Shown here in pieces: positions 7,953 to 16,519 of a stretch of 64,000 nt of DNA (position 1 is the first letter of the stretch; every line of letters begins with the position of its first letter). Source of the stretch: Bacillota bacterium (GTDB lineage Bacteria > Bacillota > Clostridia > Oscillospirales > Acutalibacteraceae); contig JAEWYE010000031.1 of assembly GCA_023458755.1 (NCBI GenBank), positions 1-64,000 of the forward strand. Direction: 5' to 3'. Made by a program: the position numbers and the translations under genes. The notes beneath the pieces are model-generated. The model ran no database searches and was not told the DNA's origin. It saw only the letters and a program-made list of their open reading frames with translations.

Positions 7953-9380
7953 ATGAAAGTACTGTTTTGTACAAGTGAAGCGCGCCCGTTTGCGGCAACC
8001 GGTGGTTTGGGTGATGTGGCGGGTTCTCTGCCCCAAGCACTTCGGTTAAGACTGATTGGCTGCCGTGTGGTTATGCCGCTTTATGCGGACATTCCGCAGG
8101 AACTGCGCGATACGATGCGATTTGTTACAAGCCTGTCCGTTCCGGTTGCATGGCGCAGACAATACTGCGGTGTGTTTGAGGCAAAGGCGGGCGGTGTGAT
8201 TTATTATTTAATCGACAATCAGTATTACTTTAAGCGCAGCGGCCTTTACGGGCATTACGACGACGCGGAACGCTTTGCGTTTTTGTCGCGTGCGGCATTG
8301 GAAATGCTGCCTTATATTGACTTTAAACCGGATGTGATTCATGCAAACGACTGGCAGACCGCGTTGATTCCGGTTTATTTCCGCCTTTTCTATGCAAATA
8401 ACGACTGGTATTCCGGCATCAAAACGGTCATGACCATTCATAATATTCAGTATCAGGGCAAATATGGTTTGGAGCTTGTCAAGGATGTTCTCGGCATACC
8501 GGAGTCGGAAACCCAGCTGCTCGAATACGACCACTGCGTAAATCTGCTCAAGGGCGGAATCGAGTGTGCCAATTGGGTGTCCACCGTTAGCCCCACCTAT
8601 GCAAAGGAGATATTGGATCCGTGGTTCGCGCATGATTTGGATGCAATTTTGAATGAGCGTTCGTGGAAACTCTCGGGTATTCTCAACGGAATTGATACCG
8701 TGAGTTATGACCCTGCCGCCGATGGGGATTTATATGCCAATTATTCCACGGACGATATGTCTGGTAAAGCGGTCAACAAGCAGAAACTGCAGGAACGGCT
8801 CGGTTTGGAACAGAACCCGGACGTACCGCTCATCGGCATGGTGACACGCATGGTGTCGCACAAGGGGTTGGATTTAGTCAAAGAAGCGCTTGAACCGATC
8901 ATGAATGAAAACAATGCACAGTTCGTTATTCTTGGTTCGGGTGATTGGGAATATGAAACTTACTTCCGTGAGATGCAGGAGCGGTATCCGGGTAGGCTAA
9001 CCGCGTGTTTTGGTTTTATACCGGAGCTTTCGCGCAAAATATATGCGGGCGCGGATATCTTTTTAATGCCGTCAAAGAGTGAGCCTTGCGGGCTTTCGCA
9101 AATGATTGCACTGCGCTACGGCACCATTCCGGTGGTTCGCGAAACCGGTGGTCTGAAGGATTCCATTCAGGACAGCGGCGACGGGCAGGGCAACGGCTTT
9201 ACCTTCCAGACCTACAACAGCGGTGACATGAAATATGCCGTTGAGCGTGCGCTGAAGGGTTATGAAGATAAACAAGGCTGGGCAATCCTAATGAAACGTG
9301 CCATGGAATGCGACAATAGCTGGGGACATTCCGCAAACGAGTACATTCACCTGTACCGCACTTTGCTGAAAGAAAGCTGA
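7953..9380 (+). CDS. glgA: Glycogen synthase (ADP-glucose, GT5)
   Basis: GlgA adds glucose from ADP-glucose to the non-reducing end of glycogen. The 475-residue GT-B protein shows the N-terminal TGGLGDVAGSLPQAL loop and the C-terminal donor-site motif PSKSEPCGLSQMIALRYGTIPVVRETGGL. The usual Lys before TGGL (Lys15 in E. coli) is Ala15 here (PFAATGGL). As I recall, Ala or Ser at this place also occurs in some clostridial homologues, so this need not mean inactivity. TAGGAGGT precedes the ATG. It follows glgD by 87 bases that contain a short hairpin, and is the last gene before the terminator at 9411. Confidence 0.95.
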   Translation: MKVLFCTSEARPFAATGGLGDVAGSLPQALRLRLIGCRVVMPLYADIPQELRDTMRFVTSLSVPVAWRRQYCGVFEAKAGGVIYYLIDNQYYFKRSGLYGHYDDAERFAFLSRAALEMLPYIDFKPDVIHANDWQTALIPVYFRLFYANNDWYSGIKTVMTIHNIQYQGKYGLELVKDVLGIPESETQLLEYDHCVNLLKGGIECANWVSTVSPTYAKEILDPWFAHDLDAILNERSWKLSGILNGIDTVSYDPAADGDLYANYSTDDMSGKAVNKQKLQERLGLEQNPDVPLIGMVTRMVSHKGLDLVKEALEPIMNENNAQFVILGSGDWEYETYFREMQERYPGRLTACFGFIPELSRKIYAGADIFLMPSKSEPCGLSQMIALRYGTIPVVRETGGLKDSIQDSGDGQGNGFTFQTYNSGDMKYAVERALKGYEDKQGWAILMKRAMECDNSWGHSANEYIHLYRTLLKES

Positions 9381-9410
9381 TTCTCCTCCTTTTTGCAAAA
9401 TTATTCAAAA

Positions 9411-9443
9411 ACAGCTCGCTGATTTTTTCAGGGAGCTGCTTTT
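9411..9443 (+). terminator. Terminator of the glgBCDA operon
   Basis: AGCTCGCTGA (9413-9422) pairs with TCAGGGAGCT (9428-9437) with one mismatch, followed by GCTTTTCTCT. It begins 31 bases after the glgA stop. Confidence 0.75.
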
Positions 9444-9552
9444 CTCTGTATGATTTTGTACAATACGAATTTTATGCAATTTATAAATGGTTATCCTCCG
9501 ATTCCGGTTGGCAGCAGTCCGGCAAGAACGCATCTTGATGGGAGGCTTTTGT

Positions 9553-10809
9553 ATGAAACATAAGTACAAGGTTTGGATCAAACTTTTTGTCTGTCTGCTG
9601 ATGCTGGTTGGGGCGGGTGAAATCTATGCGATTTTTCAGATGAGCGGCACATTATTGGGCGGTAAACTTCCTGCCGGACAAAACAGTGTATCTCCGCCGT
9701 ATTCGCGGCCTTCGGCTTCTGCTGTGCAAAGTGTGCAGAACACACCTTCCAAACCCGTTGAACATCCCAACAAACCGGCTGTCACCGGAATTTTTGCTTC
9801 GTATTCAGACGCAGCGCAAAAAAAACTTGCCGAAATGTCCCTTTCGGAAAAGGTTGGTCAGCTGTTCATTTTTCGCTGCCCCGACTCCAATGCGATGCAG
9901 GCGGTTAAAAAGTACCAGCCCTGCGGCTACGTTCTAATGGCTTCACATTTTAAAGGAAAGACAAGGGAACAGGTTGTCGCTATGACCGACTCTTTTCAAA
10001 GTGCGAGCACGGTCAAAATGGTTTTATGCGCGGACGAGGAGGGCGGCACCGTAGTGAGGGTGAGCGGTTTTTCTGCTCTTTCTCCAGCTAAATTCCAGTC
10101 GCCGCAAACCGTTTTTCAGCTGGGCGGCATGTCCGCTATTTACAAGGATACCGTCAGAAAATCCCAGCTTCTGCTCTCATTAGGCATCAATTTGAATCTT
10201 GCTCCGGTCGCGGATGTTTCGACGAACCCGAAAGATTTTATCTATGATCGTTCCTTCGGCAAGCCTGCGGCGCAGACTGCCCAGTTCGTCACCACGTTTG
10301 TAAACGCCGCCAACAGCCAAAAAATTTCAAGCGCGCTCAAGCATTTTCCCGGTTACGGAAACAATGCGGATACCCATACCGGAATCGCGTATGATAAGCG
10401 CAGCTACGCTGTTTTTGAAAAAAGTGATTTCCTGCCGTTTTCCGCGGGCATTCAAGCCGGAGCACAGTGCGTGCTGGTTTCCCATAATATTGTGGAATGT
10501 ATGGATCCTGCGCGCCCCGCATCCCTTTCACCGAAAGTACATCAGATTTTACGGGACACCTTACATTTTACGGGAATCGTTATGACGGATGATTTGGTTA
10601 TGGATGCCATTCGTGACTTTACCAAAGGAAAAAATCCGGCCGTTGACGCGTTTCAGGCAGGCAATGATATTCTGCTTTCTTCCAACATGGAGGAAGATTA
10701 TCAATCTCTGTACGCTGCCGTTTGCAGCGGCGAAATCAGCGAGGCGCGGGTTGAGCAATCCGTACTGCGTATTTTGGCGTGGAAATATGCGATGAAAATT
10801 ATCCGTTGA
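9553..10809 (+). CDS. Glycoside hydrolase family 3, NagZ-type beta-N-acetylhexosaminidase, membrane-anchored or secreted
   Basis: GH3 enzymes of this type remove terminal N-acetylglucosamine, often from cell-wall fragments. The protein has an N-terminal hydrophobic segment (LFVCLLMLVGAGEIYAIF), a Ser/Pro linker and a GH3 barrel. The NagZ signature KHFPGYGNNADTHTG starts at residue 263, with its DTH triad typical of NagZ. The likely nucleophile is in MTDDLVMDAI (Asp346/347). The start at 9553 is chosen because ATGGGAGG lies just upstream; an in-frame ATG 66 bases earlier has no good site. No C-terminal GH3 domain is present, as in short NagZ enzymes. It is probably a single gene. Confidence 0.85.
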   Translation: MKHKYKVWIKLFVCLLMLVGAGEIYAIFQMSGTLLGGKLPAGQNSVSPPYSRPSASAVQSVQNTPSKPVEHPNKPAVTGIFASYSDAAQKKLAEMSLSEKVGQLFIFRCPDSNAMQAVKKYQPCGYVLMASHFKGKTREQVVAMTDSFQSASTVKMVLCADEEGGTVVRVSGFSALSPAKFQSPQTVFQLGGMSAIYKDTVRKSQLLLSLGINLNLAPVADVSTNPKDFIYDRSFGKPAAQTAQFVTTFVNAANSQKISSALKHFPGYGNNADTHTGIAYDKRSYAVFEKSDFLPFSAGIQAGAQCVLVSHNIVECMDPARPASLSPKVHQILRDTLHFTGIVMTDDLVMDAIRDFTKGKNPAVDAFQAGNDILLSSNMEEDYQSLYAAVCSGEISEARVEQSVLRILAWKYAMKIIR

Positions 10810-10898
10810 CATACAGCTTCGATTTTTCAGCGGACGGCATTTAACTGCAGGATTTTGTGATATACTAATAAAACAGATTATAGAAAACAGGAGTCATA

Positions 10899-11306
10899 AT
10901 GATGAACATATCGAAGGAAGAAAAAGAGATTTTGCGGGCAGTTGCGGACAGCAGACGTTTTCCGATTGTACGTTTTGAACTGCGCAGCACAAAAGAAGAA
11001 GAGCTAGTTTCCACCGCACTCAATCATGTGTGGATTACGGATACGCAGGACAGCATGGAAACCGTAAAGGCGCGCGCAGCGGTTCTGCAAAGTTTGCAGG
11101 AGAAAAAGCTTATAAAAATCAATTATTCCATGAAGGCATGGGTGGCATCGGATTACAAAATCTATTACGCAAGCAAGCTCTATGAGATGCTTTGCCATAT
11201 GGTATTGGAAGGGCAGAACAACCCGAAGTTTCTGTTTGACATGCCCTATATGAAGCGCGGCATGGTTACCCTTACCAAGGTAGGAAATACTTTTGCAAAA
11301 TTATAG
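10899..11306 (+). CDS. Hypothetical protein, 135 aa
   Basis: I do not recognise the family. The protein is soluble, with a helical N-terminus (ISKEEKEILRAVADS), a strand region, then a block reading MKAWVASDYKIYYASKLYEMLCHMV and an end reading KRGMVTLTKVGNTFAKL. That end resembles the winged part of some helix-turn-helix proteins, but I cannot support a DNA-binding call. AGGAG lies 6 bases before ATG 10899; ATG 10902 is the alternative. A terminator shared with trpS follows. Confidence 0.65.
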   Translation: MMNISKEEKEILRAVADSRRFPIVRFELRSTKEEELVSTALNHVWITDTQDSMETVKARAAVLQSLQEKKLIKINYSMKAWVASDYKIYYASKLYEMLCHMVLEGQNNPKFLFDMPYMKRGMVTLTKVGNTFAKL

Positions 11307-11416
11307 TCAATTAATTTGAAAACAAAACCAATCTCCATGCGTAAAATCCACATGTCAAAGATTTTACGTATGTTTCTTGGATGTTTTCTAAAGTTAACTG
11401 GCTATAAGAAGTGATA

Positions 11417-11471
11417 AAAAACACCGCTGACCGTATGGAATAAATAACCATGTAGCCAGCGGTGCTTTTTA
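11417..11471. terminator. Bidirectional terminator between the 135-aa gene and trpS
   Basis: CACCGCTG (11422-11429) pairs with CAGCGGTG (11457-11464), extended by AAAAA upstream and CTTTTT downstream. A weaker inner pairing (CCGTATGG / CCATG) may extend it. It lies between convergent genes. Confidence 0.8.
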
Positions 11472-11483
11472 TATTAATTGTGT

Positions 11484-12503
11484 TTAAAACGCTTTCGGGA
11501 TAAAACCGACTTTTTTCATTACCTTGTTCAGCGTACGGCTTGAAATCGCGAGTGCCTTCTGTGCGCTTTCGGTATAGCATTTTTCCAAATAGTCCTTGTC
11601 CTTAATAAACTGTGCGTAACGCTCCTGCACCGGGCGCAGATGCTCAATGACCGCTTCTGCCACCGCGACCTTAAAGTCGCCGTAGCCTTTCCCTGCAAAC
11701 TCGTCCGTAATCTGCTCGAAGGTCCTGCCGGTCACACAGGAGTAAATACCCATCAGGTTGTTTACACCGTCTTTGCCTTCTCCGTAATGTACACTGGCTT
11801 CACTGTCGGTTACGGCGCGCTTGAATTTACGCATGATATCATCCGGCTTGTCCAGCACGGCGATGCAGGCGTTCACGTTTTCATCGGATTTGGACATTTT
11901 TTTCGTCGGGTCCTGCAGGGACATCACGCGCGCGCCGGTTTTTGGAATATACGGATCCGGAACCTTAAAGGTCGGGCTGTAAAGTCCGTTAAAGCGTTCG
12001 GCAATGTTGCGGGTCAGTTCCAAGTGCTGTTTTTGGTCGGCACCTACCGGTACCATATCCGCCTGATACAGAAGAATATCCGCCGCCATTAGGCTGGGGT
12101 AGGTGAAAAGTCCGGCATTCACGTTGTCCGCGTGCTTTGCGGATTTTTCCTTAAACTGCGTCATGCGGGAAAGCTCACCGAACTGGGTGTAGCAGTTCAG
12201 CACCCATGCAAGCTCCGCGTGCGTGTGCACATGGCTTTGAATAAAGAAGATGCTTTTGTTCAGGTCAATGCCGCAGGCGAGCAGGAGGGCATAGGCCTCC
12301 AACGCGTTGTGACGGAATTTCGCCGGCTCCTGACGTACCGTAATGGTATGCAGATCAGCCAAAGCATAAATGCAGTCAAATTCATCCTGTAAACCAATCC
12401 AGTTTTTCAGTGCGCCCAAATAATTGCCCAAGGTAATGGTGCCGCTTGGCTGAATGGCACTGAAAATTACTTTTTTACGCTCTGTTTCGTTTGCTGTGTC
12501 CAT
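11484..12503 (-). CDS. trpS: Tryptophanyl-tRNA synthetase
   Basis: TrpS charges tRNA-Trp with tryptophan using ATP. The 339-residue protein has the class I HIGH-like motif PSGTITLGNYLGAL near the N-terminus and the KMSKS loop in PTKKMSKSDENV. Other blocks typical of bacterial TrpS are MADILLYQADMVPVGADQKQHLELTR and the C-terminal helices. GGAGGG precedes ATG 12503. It lies 31 bases downstream of the aminotransferase gene on the same strand, so they may share a transcript. I see no T-box element in front of it. Confidence 0.97.
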   Translation of the reverse strand: MDTANETERKKVIFSAIQPSGTITLGNYLGALKNWIGLQDEFDCIYALADLHTITVRQEPAKFRHNALEAYALLLACGIDLNKSIFFIQSHVHTHAELAWVLNCYTQFGELSRMTQFKEKSAKHADNVNAGLFTYPSLMAADILLYQADMVPVGADQKQHLELTRNIAERFNGLYSPTFKVPDPYIPKTGARVMSLQDPTKKMSKSDENVNACIAVLDKPDDIMRKFKRAVTDSEASVHYGEGKDGVNNLMGIYSCVTGRTFEQITDEFAGKGYGDFKVAVAEAVIEHLRPVQERYAQFIKDKDYLEKCYTESAQKALAISSRTLNKVMKKVGFIPKAF

Positions 12504-12534
12504 ATTGTTTTCCCTCCAAATTTATCGAGAGTTT

Positions 12535-13728
12535 TTATTTAATAATATCCTTTGCCAGTTCTCCTAAAATTTCAATTCCTTTCACCAGTTGCTCGTCAGT
12601 TGGAGTGGAAAAATTGATACGGAAGGACTGACTCGGCTCGTTTTCGTCGGTCAAAAAGGCGTTGCCCGGAACTACGCAGACTTTACGCAGAACCGCCTGC
12701 TTGCAGAAATCGAGCATGTCAACGCCGTCCGGAAGGGTGCACCACAGGAACAGACCGCCTTCCACCTTGCCGTAGGCAATGGCATGCGGCACCAAACAGC
12801 GGTCGAGCGCATCCATTGCGATGGAGGACTTTTTGCGGTAAATGGCGCGAAGCCCTTCCAGGTGTGCGTCGTAGTCATAATTTTTCATGAACTCGTCACA
12901 GATCATCTGCGACCAGATGTTGGTGTGCACATCTTCACCCTGCTTGCAGACAATCATTTTTTGCAGTACCGGTTTTGGCCCGATGGCGTAGCCGACACGC
13001 ATACCGGGGGATATGACCTTCGAGAAGGTGCCCGCGTACATGACGATGCCGTCTTCATCAAAGGATTTGATGGCAGGAACATGTTCGCCTTGAAAGCGTA
13101 AATCACCGTAGGGATTATCCTCCAAAATCATGACGCCGTATTTCTTTGCTAAATCATAAATGGCGTGACGTTTTGCCAGACTTGTTGTAATACCGGTCGG
13201 GTTCTGGAAATTCGGAATCGTATAAATAAACCGAACGTTTTTCTCTTCCTGTAGGGCCTTTTCCAGCTCGTTGATATTCATGCCGTCCTGTTCCATCGGA
13301 ATACCGCGCAGATGCCCTTTGTAGGAGCGGAAGGTATTCAGCGAGCCGATAAAACTCGGGGCTTCGCAGATGACCGTGTCTTCTGCATTGCAAAGCGATT
13401 TTGTGGTCAAATCCATTACCTGCTGTGCGCCGGAGGTAATCAGGATATCGTCAAATTCGCGGCCGATATGATGCCGTTCGCTCATATAGGCGGTCAAATT
13501 TTTGCGCAGCGGTACATAACCCTCGGTAATGCTGTATTGCAGTGCGTCAATGGGACGTTCCTGCAGCAGTCTGGCGGAAATTTCCGCGATTTCTTTTGAG
13601 GGGAATGCTTCCGGCGCCGGGTTGCCGGCAGAAAGCGAAATGACGCTCGGGTCTGCGGCATATTTAAAAATCTCTCGGATTGCAGAGGGCTTTAACGCTA
13701 AAACTCGGTCTGCGAACTTGTATTCCAT
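12535..13728 (-). CDS. PLP-dependent aminotransferase, fold type I (aromatic/2-aminoadipate-like)
   Basis: The enzyme transfers amino groups between an amino acid and a 2-oxo acid using pyridoxal phosphate. The 397-residue sequence has SLSAGNPAPEAFP near the N-terminus, TSGAQQ for phosphate binding, PNFQNPTG, the PLP-contacting motif ILEDNPYGDLRF and the Schiff-base Lys237 in GTFSKVISPGMRVGY. This matches the subgroup of 2-aminoadipate and aromatic aminotransferases related to MocR C-terminal domains, here without a DNA-binding domain. The substrate cannot be fixed from sequence. An aryl-2-oxoacid producer would suit the IorAB pathway at 24.5 kb, but that link is inference. The upstream 355 bases hold the spoIIE promoter. 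Confidence 0.88.
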   Translation of the reverse strand: MEYKFADRVLALKPSAIREIFKYAADPSVISLSAGNPAPEAFPSKEIAEISARLLQERPIDALQYSITEGYVPLRKNLTAYMSERHHIGREFDDILITSGAQQVMDLTTKSLCNAEDTVICEAPSFIGSLNTFRSYKGHLRGIPMEQDGMNINELEKALQEEKNVRFIYTIPNFQNPTGITTSLAKRHAIYDLAKKYGVMILEDNPYGDLRFQGEHVPAIKSFDEDGIVMYAGTFSKVISPGMRVGYAIGPKPVLQKMIVCKQGEDVHTNIWSQMICDEFMKNYDYDAHLEGLRAIYRKKSSIAMDALDRCLVPHAIAYGKVEGGLFLWCTLPDGVDMLDFCKQAVLRKVCVVPGNAFLTDENEPSQSFRINFSTPTDEQLVKGIEILGELAKDIIK

Positions 13729-13992
13729 GGTAAAACCGCCCTTCTTGTATACCGGTCTTCGAATGAGACAATCAAAAAATCAGGTAAGATTTTTGGCATT
13801 CTCTCGGAAGAATAGTATGAAAAATATCATTACCTTTTATTTTAGCATAAAAATGCGAGATAATCAATGCAAGCAGATTAAGCGAAAATTCGGAAAAATT
13901 TTATTTCATACCGGTAAAATACTGTAATCCTGCAAGGAATTACCAATTTTCACCACAAGTTTTCATTTCCCATCAAAATATTACAACACGTT

Positions 13993-14025
13993 ATGACAAT
14001 CGGACACATATACTTATTGTATAAT
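13993..14025 (+). promoter_or_regulatory. spoIIE promoter with 21-bp spacer (Spo0A-type)
   Basis: ATGACA (13993-13998) and a perfect TATAAT (14020-14025) are separated by exactly 21 bases. In B. subtilis, spoIIE and spoIIG promoters read by sigma-A with Spo0A have such over-long spacers of 21-22 bp. A weak 0A-like site (TCGGACA against TTCGACA, 5 of 7) lies within the spacer. The -10 box overlaps an ATG at 14024, so that ATG is not the translation start. Confidence 0.65.
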
Positions 14026-14083
14026 GTTTAAGCACGAATCAAAAGAATCGGACAAGCTTAAATTTATTGAGGTGGTGATGGCT

Positions 14084-16426
14084 ATGAAAGAGAAGGCGGC
14101 TGAGCGGCACAGACTGACGTTTGCCGAATTCCTTTCCGCGCCGGTAACAGTTAAAGCGGGAACGCAAATTGTATATTTGCTTGCAGGGTTCCTTTGTGCA
14201 AGAGGAATCGTTTTTTCAAAATACGCGCCATTCGGTGTGGCGGCGGTGGCAGCTGCTCCTTTTGGAAATTTGGCGGCAGCTTTGGTTGGTGTAATTTTGG
14301 GATGTTTGTTTCCATCCGCAGCGTCTGTACCGGTTCATTATATCGCGGCTGCGCTTGCGGCGGCGGCTATCCGGTGGACTCTGAATGACCTTTCCAAGGT
14401 GAAAGGCCACCCCGTATTTGCGCCGATTGTCGCGTTCGCTCCCATTTTGGCAACGGGCATTGCCCTCGCTATGGTAAACGGTACTATGAGTTCCGGAATC
14501 GCCATGTATGTGGCGGAATCGCTGCTGGCGGCAGGAGCTGCTTATTTCTTTGCGCGTACCGCACAGGTGATGGGCGGCAGTAAGGGGATTACCGCGCTGA
14601 ACCAGCAGGAACTGGCCTGCGTTACCATCACAATCGGTATACTGGTGCTTGCACTTTCCAAACTGACGGTGGGAAGCATTTCCATCGGCCGTGTCGTTGC
14701 GGTAATCGCAATTCTGTTTGCCGCACGCTACGGTGGGGTATCCGGCGGAGGAATTGCCGGAATTGCTTCCGGTACCATGCTCGGACTTTCCACAGCGGGG
14801 CTTAGCTATTTGTCGGGTGCGTATGCTTTGGGCGGACTAATGGCGGGAGTGTTTGCTCCGGTTGGGCGTATCGCCTCCGTGGCGGCATTCATTCTCGCAA
14901 ACGCAATCGCGTCGCTTCAGGTGGGCAATCAGGCGGCGGTCATCAATGGGCTTTACGAGGTAATGGCGGCTACTTTGATCTATATGGTTTGGCCCGCACA
15001 GAGCAGTGACCGCCTTACCGGTGTATTCCGGCAGGCAGATGATGTCCTGCGCAGTGACGGCCTGCGCCATTCGGTGATTATGAAGCTGGATTATGCCGCG
15101 AAAGCGCTCGATAATGTTTCGGAATCGGTAGAGGCAGTGTCCAAAAAACTTGCACAGGTTAGTGCACCGGATATGAACGGCGTGTATAAAAAAGTTATGA
15201 ATGAGACCTGCAGCAATTGCGGGCTGAAAATATACTGCTGGCAGCGCAATTATGACGACAGTATGCAGGCATTCAATGATTTGACGGAGAAACTGCGGGA
15301 AAACGGCAAAGTAACAAAACTGGATTTCGGCAAGCAGTTTGCCGCGCATTGCAGCCGGATGAACGATATGGCTTCCAACATGAATCATTATTACAGTGAG
15401 TTTCTCGCCAATGAGGCGGCGGAACGCCGGATCGCTCAAATACGCGAGGTGGTAGCGGAGCAGTTTGGAACCACCAGCCAGATGCTTACAGATATGGCGA
15501 AGGAACTGGAGCTATATGAGCGCTTTGATTTTGCTGCCGCTCAGCGGGTACACGAAGTTCTGCACGATGCCGGAATTGTTCCGATTGACGTAAGCTGCCG
15601 GGTGGATCGCTTTGACCGAATGTCCATTGAAATTGAAGCGGCACGCATGGACCGTTCCCGCCTGAACAAAGCCGCGCTTACACGCCAGATTTCACACGCC
15701 TGTTCCCGCGTATTTGAAATGCCGTGTATCAGTACGGCACAGGGAAAGTGCCGCCTGCAAATGTGCGAGCGCCCCATTTATCGGGCACAAATCGGCAGTG
15801 CGCAGCATGTGTGCGGCAACGCACAGCTTTGCGGTGACAGCTATGAATGCTTCCATGACGGCTGCGGCAGGCAGATTGCCATCATCAGCGACGGTATGGG
15901 TACAGGGGGCAGGGCGGCGGTCGACGGAGCCATGGCAAGCGGTATTATGGCAACACTTATCAAGGCGGGAATTGGCTTCGACTGTGCACTTAAGATTGTA
16001 AATTCCGCTCTGCTTGTAAAGTCGGGGGACGAATCACTTGCCACGCTAGACCTGGCGGTGCTTGATTTGTTCAGCGGCAAGGCGGAGTTATTTAAAGCAG
16101 GTGCGCCAATCAGTATTATCCGCAAGTCCGGTAAATCTTTAGCGGTAGATGCTCCTGCACTTCCGGTCGGTATTCTGAATGAATCCTCTTTCGCCCATGA
16201 AACTGCCCAGCTGGAATCCGGCGACTTGCTGGTTCTGTTCTCTGACGGCGTGATTGCCTCCGGAGATGAATGGCTTTGCAATCTGATTGCAAACTGGAAA
16301 GGCGATCAACCGCAGGAACTTGCGGATGAAATTGTTTCACAGGCTATTGCCAACCGCACAGACGGACACGACGATGATGTTACCGCACTGGTACTCAAAC
16401 TTGTGGAGCAAAAGCAGGACAAGTAA
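14084..16426 (+). CDS. spoIIE: Stage II sporulation protein E
   Basis: SpoIIE is a membrane-bound PP2C-type phosphatase that dephosphorylates SpoIIAA, which frees sigma-F in the forespore, and it also acts at the polar septum. The protein has about ten hydrophobic segments in the first ~300 residues, a central helical region with Cys pairs (NETCSNCGLKIYCWQ), and a C-terminal phosphatase domain with IISDGMGTGGRAAVDG, LLVLFSDGVIASGDEW and GHDDDVTALVLKL. The metal-binding Asp residues of the last two blocks are intact. I choose ATG 14084 because GAGGTGG lies 8 bases upstream; ATG 14078 is too close and ATG 14024 is inside the promoter. Length is 780 residues. Confidence 0.95.
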   Translation: MKEKAAERHRLTFAEFLSAPVTVKAGTQIVYLLAGFLCARGIVFSKYAPFGVAAVAAAPFGNLAAALVGVILGCLFPSAASVPVHYIAAALAAAAIRWTLNDLSKVKGHPVFAPIVAFAPILATGIALAMVNGTMSSGIAMYVAESLLAAGAAYFFARTAQVMGGSKGITALNQQELACVTITIGILVLALSKLTVGSISIGRVVAVIAILFAARYGGVSGGGIAGIASGTMLGLSTAGLSYLSGAYALGGLMAGVFAPVGRIASVAAFILANAIASLQVGNQAAVINGLYEVMAATLIYMVWPAQSSDRLTGVFRQADDVLRSDGLRHSVIMKLDYAAKALDNVSESVEAVSKKLAQVSAPDMNGVYKKVMNETCSNCGLKIYCWQRNYDDSMQAFNDLTEKLRENGKVTKLDFGKQFAAHCSRMNDMASNMNHYYSEFLANEAAERRIAQIREVVAEQFGTTSQMLTDMAKELELYERFDFAAAQRVHEVLHDAGIVPIDVSCRVDRFDRMSIEIEAARMDRSRLNKAALTRQISHACSRVFEMPCISTAQGKCRLQMCERPIYRAQIGSAQHVCGNAQLCGDSYECFHDGCGRQIAIISDGMGTGGRAAVDGAMASGIMATLIKAGIGFDCALKIVNSALLVKSGDESLATLDLAVLDLFSGKAELFKAGAPISIIRKSGKSLAVDAPALPVGILNESSFAHETAQLESGDLLVLFSDGVIASGDEWLCNLIANWKGDQPQELADEIVSQAIANRTDGHDDDVTALVLKLVEQKQDK

Positions 16427-16451
16427 TACTTGATTTTCTTACAGAATAAAA

Positions 16452-16490
16452 TAACTGCCGAATGTGTTTCCATCATTCGGCAGTTACTTT
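16452..16490. terminator. Bidirectional terminator between spoIIE and thrS
   Basis: TAACTGCCGAATG (16452-16464) pairs perfectly with CATTCGGCAGTTA (16473-16485), followed on plus by CTTTTATTT. On minus it follows the thrS stop by 30 bases. Confidence 0.85.
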
Positions 16491-16519
16491 TATTTGATAG
16501 TTTGTTCTGACAATTTAAA

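Noticed and set aside
14024..14083. Upstream ATG 14024 as spoIIE start
   Set aside because: It lies inside the -10 box of the promoter; ATG 14084 has a proper ribosome site.
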